51,613 nucleotides of DNA from positions 1 to 51,613 of the IMG/VR virus record IMGVR_UViG_3300050011_000408. One strand, given 5' to 3'. This document shows, piece by piece, positions 38,101 to 44,732 of the stretch. The position numbers and the translations under genes were made by a program. Origin of the DNA: a virus. The notes below the pieces were generated by a model, which made no database searches, had not been told where the DNA came from, and saw nothing but the letters and a program-made list of their open reading frames with translations. Each line of letters opens with the position of its first letter. The first letter of the stretch is position 1.

Positions 38101-40917
38101 GGCACTTCTCCTGGTTTTAGCTCTTCTGTAAACTTTAATGACTTAGGAGGTTGGGTAGTTAACGTGTCCGCATTGGGAGTTTATTCCATATCTTCTACTC
38201 CAGCTCCCACCCCAAGCATATTAGCTTCTGCAGCAACATATGCCGCATTGGGAGCTTCTGCAGTTGTGGGATCTGCTATAGCATCGACTCTTACTGGTAA
38301 CTTAGGTATTTACCCTAATAACGTTTCCTCTATTACGAATCTTCCTCCAAGTACTTATACTGGAACAGAAAATGCTGGTAACGCTGCTGCTCAGACCGCT
38401 CAAGCTGATGCTTTGGTTGCGTACAATACTATGGCGGCTGAGGTAGCAACTCCAATTCCTGCCATTTTGGATGGCCAGACTCTTACTCCTGGAGTTTATA
38501 CCGAAATTACGGGAACTTTTAATTTGGCGACTTCCACAGCTGGAACCCTGACCTTTAATGGCGCTGGAACTTACATCATACATGCAACAAGTACGCTTGT
38601 TACCGGTGCCGGTGGAACTCCAACGATGACCCTCATTAATGGAGCCTTAGCGAGCAATATTTACTGGATCGTGGGTAGTTCTGCTACCATTAATTCTGGT
38701 CATACTGGAACCTTCCAAGGTAACGTTATTGCTTCTGCATCCATAGGCGTTACTCTTGGTGGTACTGTAAACGGAAGCCTTATAGCTCTCAATGCCGCAG
38801 TAACATTGAGTGCTGCTACCATTATCAATTCACAGTCTACTTCTGCTCCTTTAGTTGCCGGACATACCAGTTTTTCAGGTCTCACAGTTGGCGATTTAAT
38901 CACTATTTCTGGCCTACTTAATGCTAGTAATAATGGAACTTTCTTCATAACAAGTGTTTCTCCTGACGGACTTTCTTTTACTGTTTCAAATTCATCAGCA
39001 GTTGTAGAAACTGGAACAGCGGTTCTATCTGGAGCTTTTACGGCTACTTCCTCTGTTTCTGAAGGAGATACTTTAATAATCTATCCTCCATTTGCTCCCA
39101 TTAATCAGGGACAATATAGAGTTATCCGTATGTCCGAGGATAGTGTTTGGTATGAAGATCCAAGAGCAAAAGCATTTCCTACGGTTGTAAATATACTTGA
39201 AGAGGAAGTTACCTGTATCGCAAATCCTGTAACTACCACGTTCGACGCTACAACTGGTTTTAACGTCTCCATTTTGAATGGAATTGAGACAATAAGCTGG
39301 AATGGCACCGGAACTCCTATGATGTTCCCCTTTAATCTCCCCATTCAAGGGAATGTCGCTACATTTGGATCAGGATTCCTTAATACTTATACGTTTACTG
39401 TAACATCTGCTACGGCAAATGCTCTTGATACGTACACCGATGGATTAGGCAACACCTTTACCGTAGTAACCTCTATTGCTTCTGGAACCACTTTAGTTAC
39501 TACTAGTCCTGGAGCCCCAACTACTTCCTCTGGAAGTTTAGCTAGAGTTACTGGTTCCGGAACCAACCCAATCCTATTCAGTTCAGTAACAATCACTCCT
39601 GTAAATCAAGGAAGCTTCGTAGTCGTAGGATCTGGTTCAACTCAGCCACAAATTGCTCAATTTATTTTCCCTCTTGCAACAAGTTTCACTCCTTCTGGTC
39701 CTGGACAATATTTTGAGTTATTTAGCGGAACTCCTGGCAATAAATACGCTATCTGGTACAATGTTAGCCCTGGAAGCAATGTAGCCCCTATAGTTCCTGG
39801 ATTTACTCTTATAGGGGTTACTATCAATAGCGGAGATAGTGCCGCCACAGTTGCTTTAAAAACATATACTGCCATTAATGGGTTCATGGTCGGATTAACG
39901 GCTTCCTATGTTTCTCTAAGCAATGTAGTAGCAGTAACAACAACGGCTTCTGCTACTACCTTTCCGCCCACTATCCCCGTTTCTATGCCAACAGGTTTCA
40001 GTTTTGCAATCACACAACTTGGCCAAACAGCATTCATAAGCGTTATAAACCCATCTGCTGTTGTACAAACTGGGATTTCTTCTGTAACTTTTTCAATAAA
40101 TAACCCACAAATTCAATTTTTCCCATATGAATCAACCGTTCCAGGAGACAAATTGGTGGTTAATGGGAACGCTCTTGGTGCAGGGAATGCCGGGACATAT
40201 CAGATTCTATACGTTACTAGCCCAACAACTGTAGTTGTTTCCGGAAATGTCTTTTCAACAATTAGTCCCATAAATTTGGCTGGGAATTCTACTTCTGTGG
40301 CCGTTCAAGAAGGTGTCGCTTATACTGGATACAAACAGGTAGACTTTATATCTCCACAAGAAGGTGTTGCTAATTTTAACAATATTGTGTTTAATACCTC
40401 TGCACAATATGAAAAAATTGATCCAGCTGCAGATATTGGGATGGTCGCTCTCAATAAGTTAAATTTTCCAGTGACCGTAAGAACCGGGATAGATGCCTAT
40501 AACTATGACACGGGTTTGATCGGACAAGCCAATAGGGTTATTTATGGAGATCCACGAGATCCTGTGACATATCCAGGAGTTAATGCTGCAGGAACAAATA
40601 TTTTTATTAGAGAGCCGCTATTAAAAAGAGTCTTTATTGCTCTAGCCATTAGAACGAATATCGGGGTTAGTTTTGCACAGATTGCCAATCAAATACGGTC
40701 CTCCGTTTATGCTCTGGTATCATCCAATTTGATTGGTGAATCGATTGATTTGTCTTCTATAGTGGAAACTGTTAGACTAATACCTGGTGTGACATCTGTC
40801 GTGTTAACTAGCCCTACTTATGATGTAGCTAGCGACGAAATTGTTTTGGTTACTGGACAGAAGGCCATAATAATTAACCAGACATCCGATATCACCGTAA
40901 GCCTCATAGGGTCATAA
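32158..40917 (+). CDS. Giant baseplate J/gp6-like protein with two DUF3494 domains
   Basis: 2919 residues; no clear ribosome-binding site before the ATG. Residues ~1-320 are baseplate-J-like: 'ANTAFMQLVALMVARSSGDI', 'TGRDAETDEQYRVRIKNALA'. Residues ~2750-2919 ('GVSFAQIANQIRSSVYALVS', 'SSIVETVRLIPGVTSVVL') are the matching C-terminal part. Between them are at least 2,400 residues of inserted beta modules: DUF3494 at ~930-1135 and ~2020-2225; five ~70-residue 'VGAVYTNNGQ.FTVTTT..GTTL' repeats (~1171, 1416, 1498, 1709, 2412); and the 'FELFSG....WYNV.PGSN' module at ~2499-2581. A wedge subunit normally has 300-650 residues; the insertions may be displayed on the baseplate surface. Confidence 0.85.
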   Translation: MATNPIPPSSTLPQPLSYEAILGQMLSSYASSLGINDLNTGSANTAFMQLVALMVARSSGDIFQILRDFSLDRATGPALKNLGIEYGVPPIGSATATSSITVTDLSFQKIATVIYAGTNPPIPGSTTINVSDASQFPATGTIYLGRGTVNIESRPYTLITPIGSYYAITLSLPTTRFHNIGESIILSQGGVRTVPINTVVVSPGVGTTASVQYFVTNAGIILDGETVVTNVPITAQLPGATNGNVPGGAISKFSANPPGLSNASVTNPLAVTTGRDAETDEQYRVRIKNALASTGLGTVTAIESALQGVQDPTGSDSIVSTDVLNSATNTTVYIDNGAILEATHTGVAIEAIVNSALGGEKFFQLVTGGTQTSVTKAILQSVAAEPFALFGGEYLEVIVGNVTYPHVFVAADFANPGSATAYEVCASINGDTSLNYEAVTAGNGTYVVIRPEDQVTDIIQVTTPPVIIPPLTDANTVLQFPSQKGETLRLFKNGRLLTEDGVTASIFTQDQGLWSSNLATNVTFGLSVDGTAPVTYILTDAMFLAEGTYTTLSRTNNLQSWVNVLNTNIAGITASIVGSTIEISSNLGAIDRAKITVVPTAFPSLTDEGVISSTDLTSTGIASDYILDRNTAQIELTSALVKKDLLSAGTYITQANIQAGNIPSGLVTLTSDAHVWISIDTNATIIPTIQRGSTLSVSTISPTIVRYTSNANSFLNVLPGDYVIIWSTEIHSTDDLEGRVHAVSGNTLDIKITVAEYSLVTPVSNAPFVQGFVVVRTANVPQKFKVQSSISAQDIYAIAAELQLQTDEVTFGVVNDANITVTTNTLGNEGQITVVTADSFGALLGFVGGTNSVSQEALTAFYETKATTAELPLFFHSTISADSYAEPIDTYLTNFSSTLSLSSFDPNELINFLNPYGVQPVISGGSSSSLLGSAATFALLATSMITNTGPSTITGDVGVTPSGFITPGGWTLVGTTHTNDGAAATARTDAQTAYTSLMGMTPTGTSGGHINSELGGQFLGPGVYVATSGTAGTFTLNGILTLTGNGVYVFQAPLSTIITGGTGTPVITLAGGASASNIYWVANSSITINSGFTGIFEGTAIASASVGDTLGGTVNGRLIALTAAVTLSATTIVTAPASLPAGGVLTLVSGTGDTTIAYSAFTIPLQPLQYAFTVTSANATVGAVYSTNGLFFTVSTTIVGGTTLTLVGAGLIDDEQPSEETVQMWATAGTSVTILPEYPDVRRLRVADRYYVANPLDFGYNDTVVVIVDNNTVGETYTMPLYRRAIVNSLWPANDYSFDAYDVDAGATASFDDNFTGFDFSNFKALMQAKYVIQSALVPQTALLLRSILWGRSGENINVSYVYPTSANQPIGSNVTITSADNVSIEISLMSGNPINFPGITSNTQWNVSTTGQRTFTVPTAAAATVGAVYTNNGHIFTVTTTKVTSVGTTLVTTSSGVPSASGILTKITGTGDATIAFSAFVFSGIDEVTYTYAGNYTFTVLLAAAATVGAVYTNNGQTFTVTTTKAGGTGTTLVATNSGGAPTASGTLTKVSGTGDTTIAFSAFTFLGAGTAPNLTLSGGEYVTILPSTGFNIEDTGTFRVSTAVGFTPTSTSFSVQVPAGTAFAQSNVLTIAASGMSFYNSSPTTAAAINTYINNNLTQYITSSIVNDGGTSGSGVIALSSYEDSGFVTPFYYLNDGINWIANDGQYVFTVTAANATEGALYTTLNSNNQLQYFTVITTISGGTSLNMAGSIGTPPVSGILVLVRGDGDAAITYSAVSPRPQFTFKEPLTYATPPLAPGYSFFTSGDEVRLIPTTMDQVQRLWSILAVTGFTTVGTVEVVDRGTKLQLATNTLGSVGAIQIVGGSGNEYTVPVLTSGELLGNNEMLVSANNIASQAMASDQWFRLQAQNYQNKDTGIGNNTSVAIVNNNPSGGDSTITLLNQELGQLYFGGPRNNVSVEGRTFRIEKQGSLACLSWNGVGTSPGFSSSVNFNDLGGWVVNVSALGVYSISSTPAPTPSILASAATYAALGASAVVGSAIASTLTGNLGIYPNNVSSITNLPPSTYTGTENAGNAAAQTAQADALVAYNTMAAEVATPIPAILDGQTLTPGVYTEITGTFNLATSTAGTLTFNGAGTYIIHATSTLVTGAGGTPTMTLINGALASNIYWIVGSSATINSGHTGTFQGNVIASASIGVTLGGTVNGSLIALNAAVTLSAATIINSQSTSAPLVAGHTSFSGLTVGDLITISGLLNASNNGTFFITSVSPDGLSFTVSNSSAVVETGTAVLSGAFTATSSVSEGDTLIIYPPFAPINQGQYRVIRMSEDSVWYEDPRAKAFPTVVNILEEEVTCIANPVTTTFDATTGFNVSILNGIETISWNGTGTPMMFPFNLPIQGNVATFGSGFLNTYTFTVTSATANALDTYTDGLGNTFTVVTSIASGTTLVTTSPGAPTTSSGSLARVTGSGTNPILFSSVTITPVNQGSFVVVGSGSTQPQIAQFIFPLATSFTPSGPGQYFELFSGTPGNKYAIWYNVSPGSNVAPIVPGFTLIGVTINSGDSAATVALKTYTAINGFMVGLTASYVSLSNVVAVTTTASATTFPPTIPVSMPTGFSFAITQLGQTAFISVINPSAVVQTGISSVTFSINNPQIQFFPYESTVPGDKLVVNGNALGAGNAGTYQILYVTSPTTVVVSGNVFSTISPINLAGNSTSVAVQEGVAYTGYKQVDFISPQEGVANFNNIVFNTSAQYEKIDPAADIGMVALNKLNFPVTVRTGIDAYNYDTGLIGQANRVIYGDPRDPVTYPGVNAAGTNIFIREPLLKRVFIALAIRTNIGVSFAQIANQIRSSVYALVSSNLIGESIDLSSIVETVRLIPGVTSVVLTSPTYDVASDEIVLVTGQKAIIINQTSDITVSLIGS

Positions 40918-40918
40918 T

Positions 40919-43135
40919 ATGGCAGTTACAACACAAAAACAGGAATTGGCTCGTCTAAGAAGTTACCTTAATCCGTTTATTCGTGGGAATACTACTACAG
41001 CCGTACTCAATTCTTTAGCAACCGCTTCCTCTTATTTGGTAAATTCAGTACAGGCCGTAAATGACAGCCTCTATGTTGTAACTGCCCAAGGAGTATACTT
41101 AGACCTACTTCTGGCCAACTACGGCATTTCCAGGGATCCAACAGTCGGTATTGGTGATGAAATCTTTCGTACGATTGGTATTCAAGTTAAGAATCGTAAA
41201 CAAGTTAGGGATCTAATTAACAATATTCTGGATGCCGTTTTTGGAGACGAATTCGTAAAAGCTACTAGCAATGCTCAGAATGTAGAGCCTTATGCTCTTG
41301 TGGATGGCGACACTTTAGTCATAAATTTTGATGGTGCTAATACCAGTACTATTACTTTTGACTCTGCCCAATTTACCAATATTCAACTTGCTACTGCCCA
41401 AGAAGTTGCCGATGCCATTTCTATTGGGTTAAGCGCCCTCAATGTTTCTGGAAGTGCCATCCTAAACAATGATGGTAATGGAAACTATGTTCAATTGCTT
41501 AGCGATACTATTGGAGCAACCTCCACTATCACAGTTTTGGGTGGAAGGGCCCAGAACGTACTCCTTTTAAATTCTCTAGAGCAAACTAACGGCAATTCTT
41601 CCACCCACTGGCAACTTCTTGGTGAATTAGGTGGAATAATGAGATTTACTTGGATCAGTGGCGCTGACCCTAATTTGGGTAAATTGCACATGGGAGACTA
41701 TGTAAATATCTACGGTGGTGGATTTGCGGCATCTTCAAATCAGGGAACTTTCCCCATAGTAAGTTTTGGCGAAAATTATTTTGAAGTTTACAATCCCCAA
41801 GGAACTTCTGGATCGGTAACGCAAGGGCTCTTTGAGCCTGGAAATATTGACAATGTTGTTCAATTCTATTCCCCTCTTAGGGAAACTATTTTAAGCAAAC
41901 AGTATTATGGTGCTGTATATCAGACCCAAAGCAACATATTACAGATTTTCATGCCTGCTACCACTCAGGTTGTGTCCAAAAGTAGGATTGGAGCGGCATT
42001 TTTACATGGGGTAACCGAGCAACCGGTAGTACAGCTTATATTTCCTGCAGGTAACACTCCTGCATTTCCTCCCCCTCCTTCTCCGTATCCTCCTTATCCT
42101 CCATCTCCGTTAGTTCCTCCACCATCTATCGGTCCAGCTGAATATTTCTTAATTGATGATTTGGGAAGTGCCTATCAATATTATGTTTGGCTCAATGTTT
42201 CTGGTGGAAGCAATACGGATCCGGCTCCTAACGGATTTACTGGTATAGAAGTTACCATTAATAGTAGTGATTCAGCCGCTGTGGTCGCCAACAAAGCCTT
42301 TATTGCCATAAGCACTGTTCTTCCAACACTGACATATACTGTAGTGGACAATGTTATAACTATGACGGTCGTTGATCCTCTTACGGTTGCAGACGCAGGA
42401 CCAACTACTCCAACAACATTAGGCCCTTATATTTTTGACACACAGCAAGGATTCGTAGTTGGCGGTGCGGTTACAACTTTAACGGAAAGTGTAAATGGGG
42501 GAGTGAGCAATTCTATAATATTCACCACCCCCAGTACGGCTAATGCTACGGCTGGTGCAAAATATACCAATAATGGCCAAGTATTTACGGCAGAAGATAC
42601 TATTATTGCTGGACAATATCTTACTGCGAATAGCACCGGTAGTCCCTCTCCTTCTGGAACACTCACGTTGATAAGCGGTAGTGGGGATAGCACGATAACC
42701 TTTACAACATATAGTCAAAATAACGGGAATATAATGGCCGTGGTAAGCTCTGATGGATTTCCAAATACTAGCGGATATCTCATAATAGGCTATGGTACTG
42801 AACTGCAAGAAGGGCCAATACCATATATAGCCGTACCATCTAGCGGAACCATCCTCATCAGCCCCGTATATTCAATTCAACAGAACCACCCAGTTGGATC
42901 ATCCGTATTCCTAGTTACGCAAAAGACTCCAATAACGTTACCTGATGATGGAAGCTATTATCAACCCTATTTGACGGATACCGCAGTTGGCAGAGTTTAT
43001 GCACAAAATTTGATAGATTCTATAACTGCGGCAGGAGTTACTGTTATTTATACGATTTTGTATCCCAATCCAATCGGTTTGGGCGGTTGGGAAAATCCAA
43101 TAGCAGACGAGATTGCTTACGTGTACGGACCATGA
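40919..43135 (+). CDS. Large baseplate/tail protein with shared modules
   Basis: 738 residues, one base after the J-like stop. The start 'LARLRSYLNPFIRGNTTTAV' with 'AQGVYLDLLLANYGISRDP' resembles wedge proteins that follow gpJ. Residues ~376-411 are a proline-rich linker (FPPPPSPYPPYPPSPLVPPP). Residues ~404-495 carry the 'YYVWLNVSGGSNTDPAPNGF' module and ~530-600 the 'AGAKYTNNGQVFTAEDT' repeat, both shared with the giant protein. The C-terminus 'YAQNLIDSITAAGVTVIYTI' is again of the gpI/gp7 style. Probably a wedge-fibre connector. Confidence 0.6.
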   Translation: MAVTTQKQELARLRSYLNPFIRGNTTTAVLNSLATASSYLVNSVQAVNDSLYVVTAQGVYLDLLLANYGISRDPTVGIGDEIFRTIGIQVKNRKQVRDLINNILDAVFGDEFVKATSNAQNVEPYALVDGDTLVINFDGANTSTITFDSAQFTNIQLATAQEVADAISIGLSALNVSGSAILNNDGNGNYVQLLSDTIGATSTITVLGGRAQNVLLLNSLEQTNGNSSTHWQLLGELGGIMRFTWISGADPNLGKLHMGDYVNIYGGGFAASSNQGTFPIVSFGENYFEVYNPQGTSGSVTQGLFEPGNIDNVVQFYSPLRETILSKQYYGAVYQTQSNILQIFMPATTQVVSKSRIGAAFLHGVTEQPVVQLIFPAGNTPAFPPPPSPYPPYPPSPLVPPPSIGPAEYFLIDDLGSAYQYYVWLNVSGGSNTDPAPNGFTGIEVTINSSDSAAVVANKAFIAISTVLPTLTYTVVDNVITMTVVDPLTVADAGPTTPTTLGPYIFDTQQGFVVGGAVTTLTESVNGGVSNSIIFTTPSTANATAGAKYTNNGQVFTAEDTIIAGQYLTANSTGSPSPSGTLTLISGSGDSTITFTTYSQNNGNIMAVVSSDGFPNTSGYLIIGYGTELQEGPIPYIAVPSSGTILISPVYSIQQNHPVGSSVFLVTQKTPITLPDDGSYYQPYLTDTAVGRVYAQNLIDSITAAGVTVIYTILYPNPIGLGGWENPIADEIAYVYGP

Positions 43136-43144
43136 GGATAATTT

Positions 43145-43573
43145 ATGGCTAATTCATTAGTAGTAAGCGCAGGACTATGTAGGCTTTACGTGAACAACGT
43201 TATTTATCCCGTTACTCAAAATATTTCAGTTAGCGTCGATACTGGAGAGTACTCCATTTATGGCATCAATAGCCCATACCCTCAGGAGATAGCTGGTGGT
43301 GGACAGAATGTAGTCAGAGGGTCTGCTGGAATTCTTAGGACCAAAAACTCAGGTGGAGTTCAAGCTGTGAATTTGAGACCGTTATTTAGCGATGTTGCCG
43401 CATCTAGTTACGTTTCCTTAAGATTAGAGGATAGAAGTACTGGAGAGACGCTTTGGAGTATACCTAAGGCTAAAATTTCTAACGTTAAGGAATCGGTAGC
43501 CACCAAGGGTACATACCACATCACTTTTGATTTCATTGGTCAGATTCTATTTTGGCCTTTAGATCTGTCTTAA
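43145..43573 (+). CDS. Putative tail-tube-like structural protein
   Basis: 142 residues after GAGGA. 'ISVSVDTGEYSIYGINSPYP' followed by 'QEIAGGGQNVVRGSAGI' and 'TYHITFDFIGQI' gives a compact beta-sandwich reminiscent of tail tube or tube-initiator proteins of contractile phages. Family identity is weak; position at the end of the baseplate set agrees. Its stop overlaps the stop of the convergent transglycosylase gene by four bases. Confidence 0.5.
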   Translation: MANSLVVSAGLCRLYVNNVIYPVTQNISVSVDTGEYSIYGINSPYPQEIAGGGQNVVRGSAGILRTKNSGGVQAVNLRPLFSDVAASSYVSLRLEDRSTGETLWSIPKAKISNVKESVATKGTYHITFDFIGQILFWPLDLS

Positions 43574-44007
43574 TTATCTACCAACTCTCCAAAGGTGCCG
43601 CAATTGAGCTTTTCTTGCAAATTCAAAGGTAGTTTATTTCGTACTAACCTGACGTATCTCGCATTTCTTGGACATCCGTTTCTACCCAGACTATACGATC
43701 CACTATTATAGCTAGAAACTATCTTGATCCAATTATTCCCATATCTTTTTTGTTGATATCTTAGATAAAGTGCGGCGTATTTTACACCCACTTCAGGTCT
43801 CATCAGTTCTATAGGCAATCCCTTAAACCCCAATTGTAATGCCGTATTGTACTTAATTTGACAGCTTCCATAACTAGGAGTTCCGTGGTCCATAGGAGAA
43901 TAACTCTGCATAAACCCACCACTTTCATGGTTACAGATGGCTAAAAGTAAGGTTCCAGAGACCCCAACAGACTTGGCAATAGATATAATTGTAGTTATTA
44001 CTTCCAT
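43570..44007 (-). CDS. Lytic transglycosylase-like protein (SLT domain)
   Basis: 145 residues. 'SGTLLLAICNHESGGF' gives the catalytic Glu (residue 28) with the E-S-G-G motif; 'SYGSCQIKYNTALQLGFKG' is the G-x-x-Q-I motif; 'PEVGVKYAALYLRYQQKRYG' and 'IVSSYNSGSYSL' complete the family order of goose-type/SLT lytic transglycosylases. It cleaves peptidoglycan without adding water. No signal peptide is seen, so it may be an endolysin released by a holin, or a virion-associated enzyme. Expressed from its own leaderless-type promoter, against the structural genes. Confidence 0.85.
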   Translation of the reverse strand: MEVITTIISIAKSVGVSGTLLLAICNHESGGFMQSYSPMDHGTPSYGSCQIKYNTALQLGFKGLPIELMRPEVGVKYAALYLRYQQKRYGNNWIKIVSSYNSGSYSLGRNGCPRNARYVRLVRNKLPLNLQEKLNCGTFGELVDN

Positions 44008-44012
44008 TCCAC

Positions 44013-44041
44013 ATAATAACCTAACAGAATGGGAAAGTCAA
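44013..44041 (-). promoter_or_regulatory. Leaderless-type promoter for the transglycosylase
   Basis: Reverse strand TTGACT (44041-44036), 17 bases, TATTAT (44018-44013), five bases, ATG at 44007. The upstream gene's stop codon TGA is nested in the -35. Confidence 0.75.
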
Positions 44042-44259
44042 TCGGTACGAACAGATCTAGTCTTTTCTACCTTTTCTACATTTAGTGGGCACGATTCCAA
44101 ATCGGCCTTATCTTGGGGCAACCTGATCGCATGTGTTTGTCCTACCCAGATGTCTCCATTTTGTAATAGCACCCAGACATCTTTCCCAGCCAATTGTGCC
44201 AAACTTCCCGCCTGGCCAGATCCACAGATAACAACATCACCTTCTACAAATTCGTTCAT
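44038..44259 (-). CDS. Small hypothetical beta-rich protein
   Basis: 73 residues (MNEFVEGDVVICGSGQAGSL...) with 'KDVWVLLQNGDIWVGQTHAI', a short SH3-like barrel pattern. It overlaps the upstream gene by four bases and its stop overlaps the transglycosylase promoter. Function unknown. Confidence 0.6.
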   Translation of the reverse strand: MNEFVEGDVVICGSGQAGSLAQLAGKDVWVLLQNGDIWVGQTHAIRLPQDKADLESCPLNVEKVEKTRSVRTD

Positions 44260-44633
44260 TGCTTGATAATTCCCTTTACTGATTCACTATCGTATCTCTG
44301 ACCCTTAGTACGTTTAAAACAATTGTTACATTTTCTAAAGTAAAACGTTTGATTCAATTTGGTATAAAGAGATATCTCTAAAACCCCTACGAAACATTCC
44401 TTACATGCCCATGCTTTCTTCAAGTCTTCTGTGATCGAGTTGGCATCTTTCACAAATCCTTGAAATTGTTCTTCATCTTCAGCAGACATTTGCTTTAAGG
44501 TCTCAAAACTATCACCATCAAGTTTAGCAATTTGCTTCCTTAAGTGACTAAGTTCTCGTTTTAATTGCTTATTTTCTTTTGAAAGTCTTTGTTCACGAGT
44601 AAATTCCTTTGCGCCACGCGTATTTTTAGCCAT
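44256..44633 (-). CDS. Coiled-coil plus zinc-ribbon phage protein
   Basis: 125 residues from the ATG at 44633 (MAKNTRGAKEFTREQRLSKE); an upstream ATG at 44660 lies in the promoter. An N-terminal coiled coil (ENKQLKRELSHLRKQIAKLD) is followed by 'CKECFVGVLEISLYTKLNQT' and 'YFRKCNNCFKRTKGQRYD', a C-x2-C...C-x2-C ribbon. I recognise this combination from phage hypothetical proteins. Role unknown; a nucleic-acid-associated factor is plausible. Confidence 0.75.
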   Translation of the reverse strand: MAKNTRGAKEFTREQRLSKENKQLKRELSHLRKQIAKLDGDSFETLKQMSAEDEEQFQGFVKDANSITEDLKKAWACKECFVGVLEISLYTKLNQTFYFRKCNNCFKRTKGQRYDSESVKGIIKQ

Positions 44634-44645
44634 TTGTGACCTCAC

Positions 44646-44674
44646 ATAATACCCTATCATAAGATTGACCCCAA
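44646..44674 (-). promoter_or_regulatory. Reverse promoter before the coiled-coil gene
   Basis: Reverse strand TTGGGG (44674-44669), 17 bases, TATTAT (44651-44646). The ATG at 44633 lies 12 bases beyond the -10, with GAGG between. It overlaps face-to-face with the rightward promoter at 44665. Confidence 0.55.
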
Positions 44675-44693
44675 AAGCAAGACCCTATGATAT
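44665..44693 (+). promoter_or_regulatory. Rightward promoter for the fibre genes
   Basis: TTGACC (44665-44670), 17 bases, TGATAT (44688-44693); TATAAG follows immediately. The fibre gene starts at 44733 after AAGGGA. It shares DNA with the divergent reverse promoter. Confidence 0.6.
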
Positions 44694-44732
44694 AAGAATA
44701 ATGACAATCTTAATAGGTAAGGGAACCTATCA

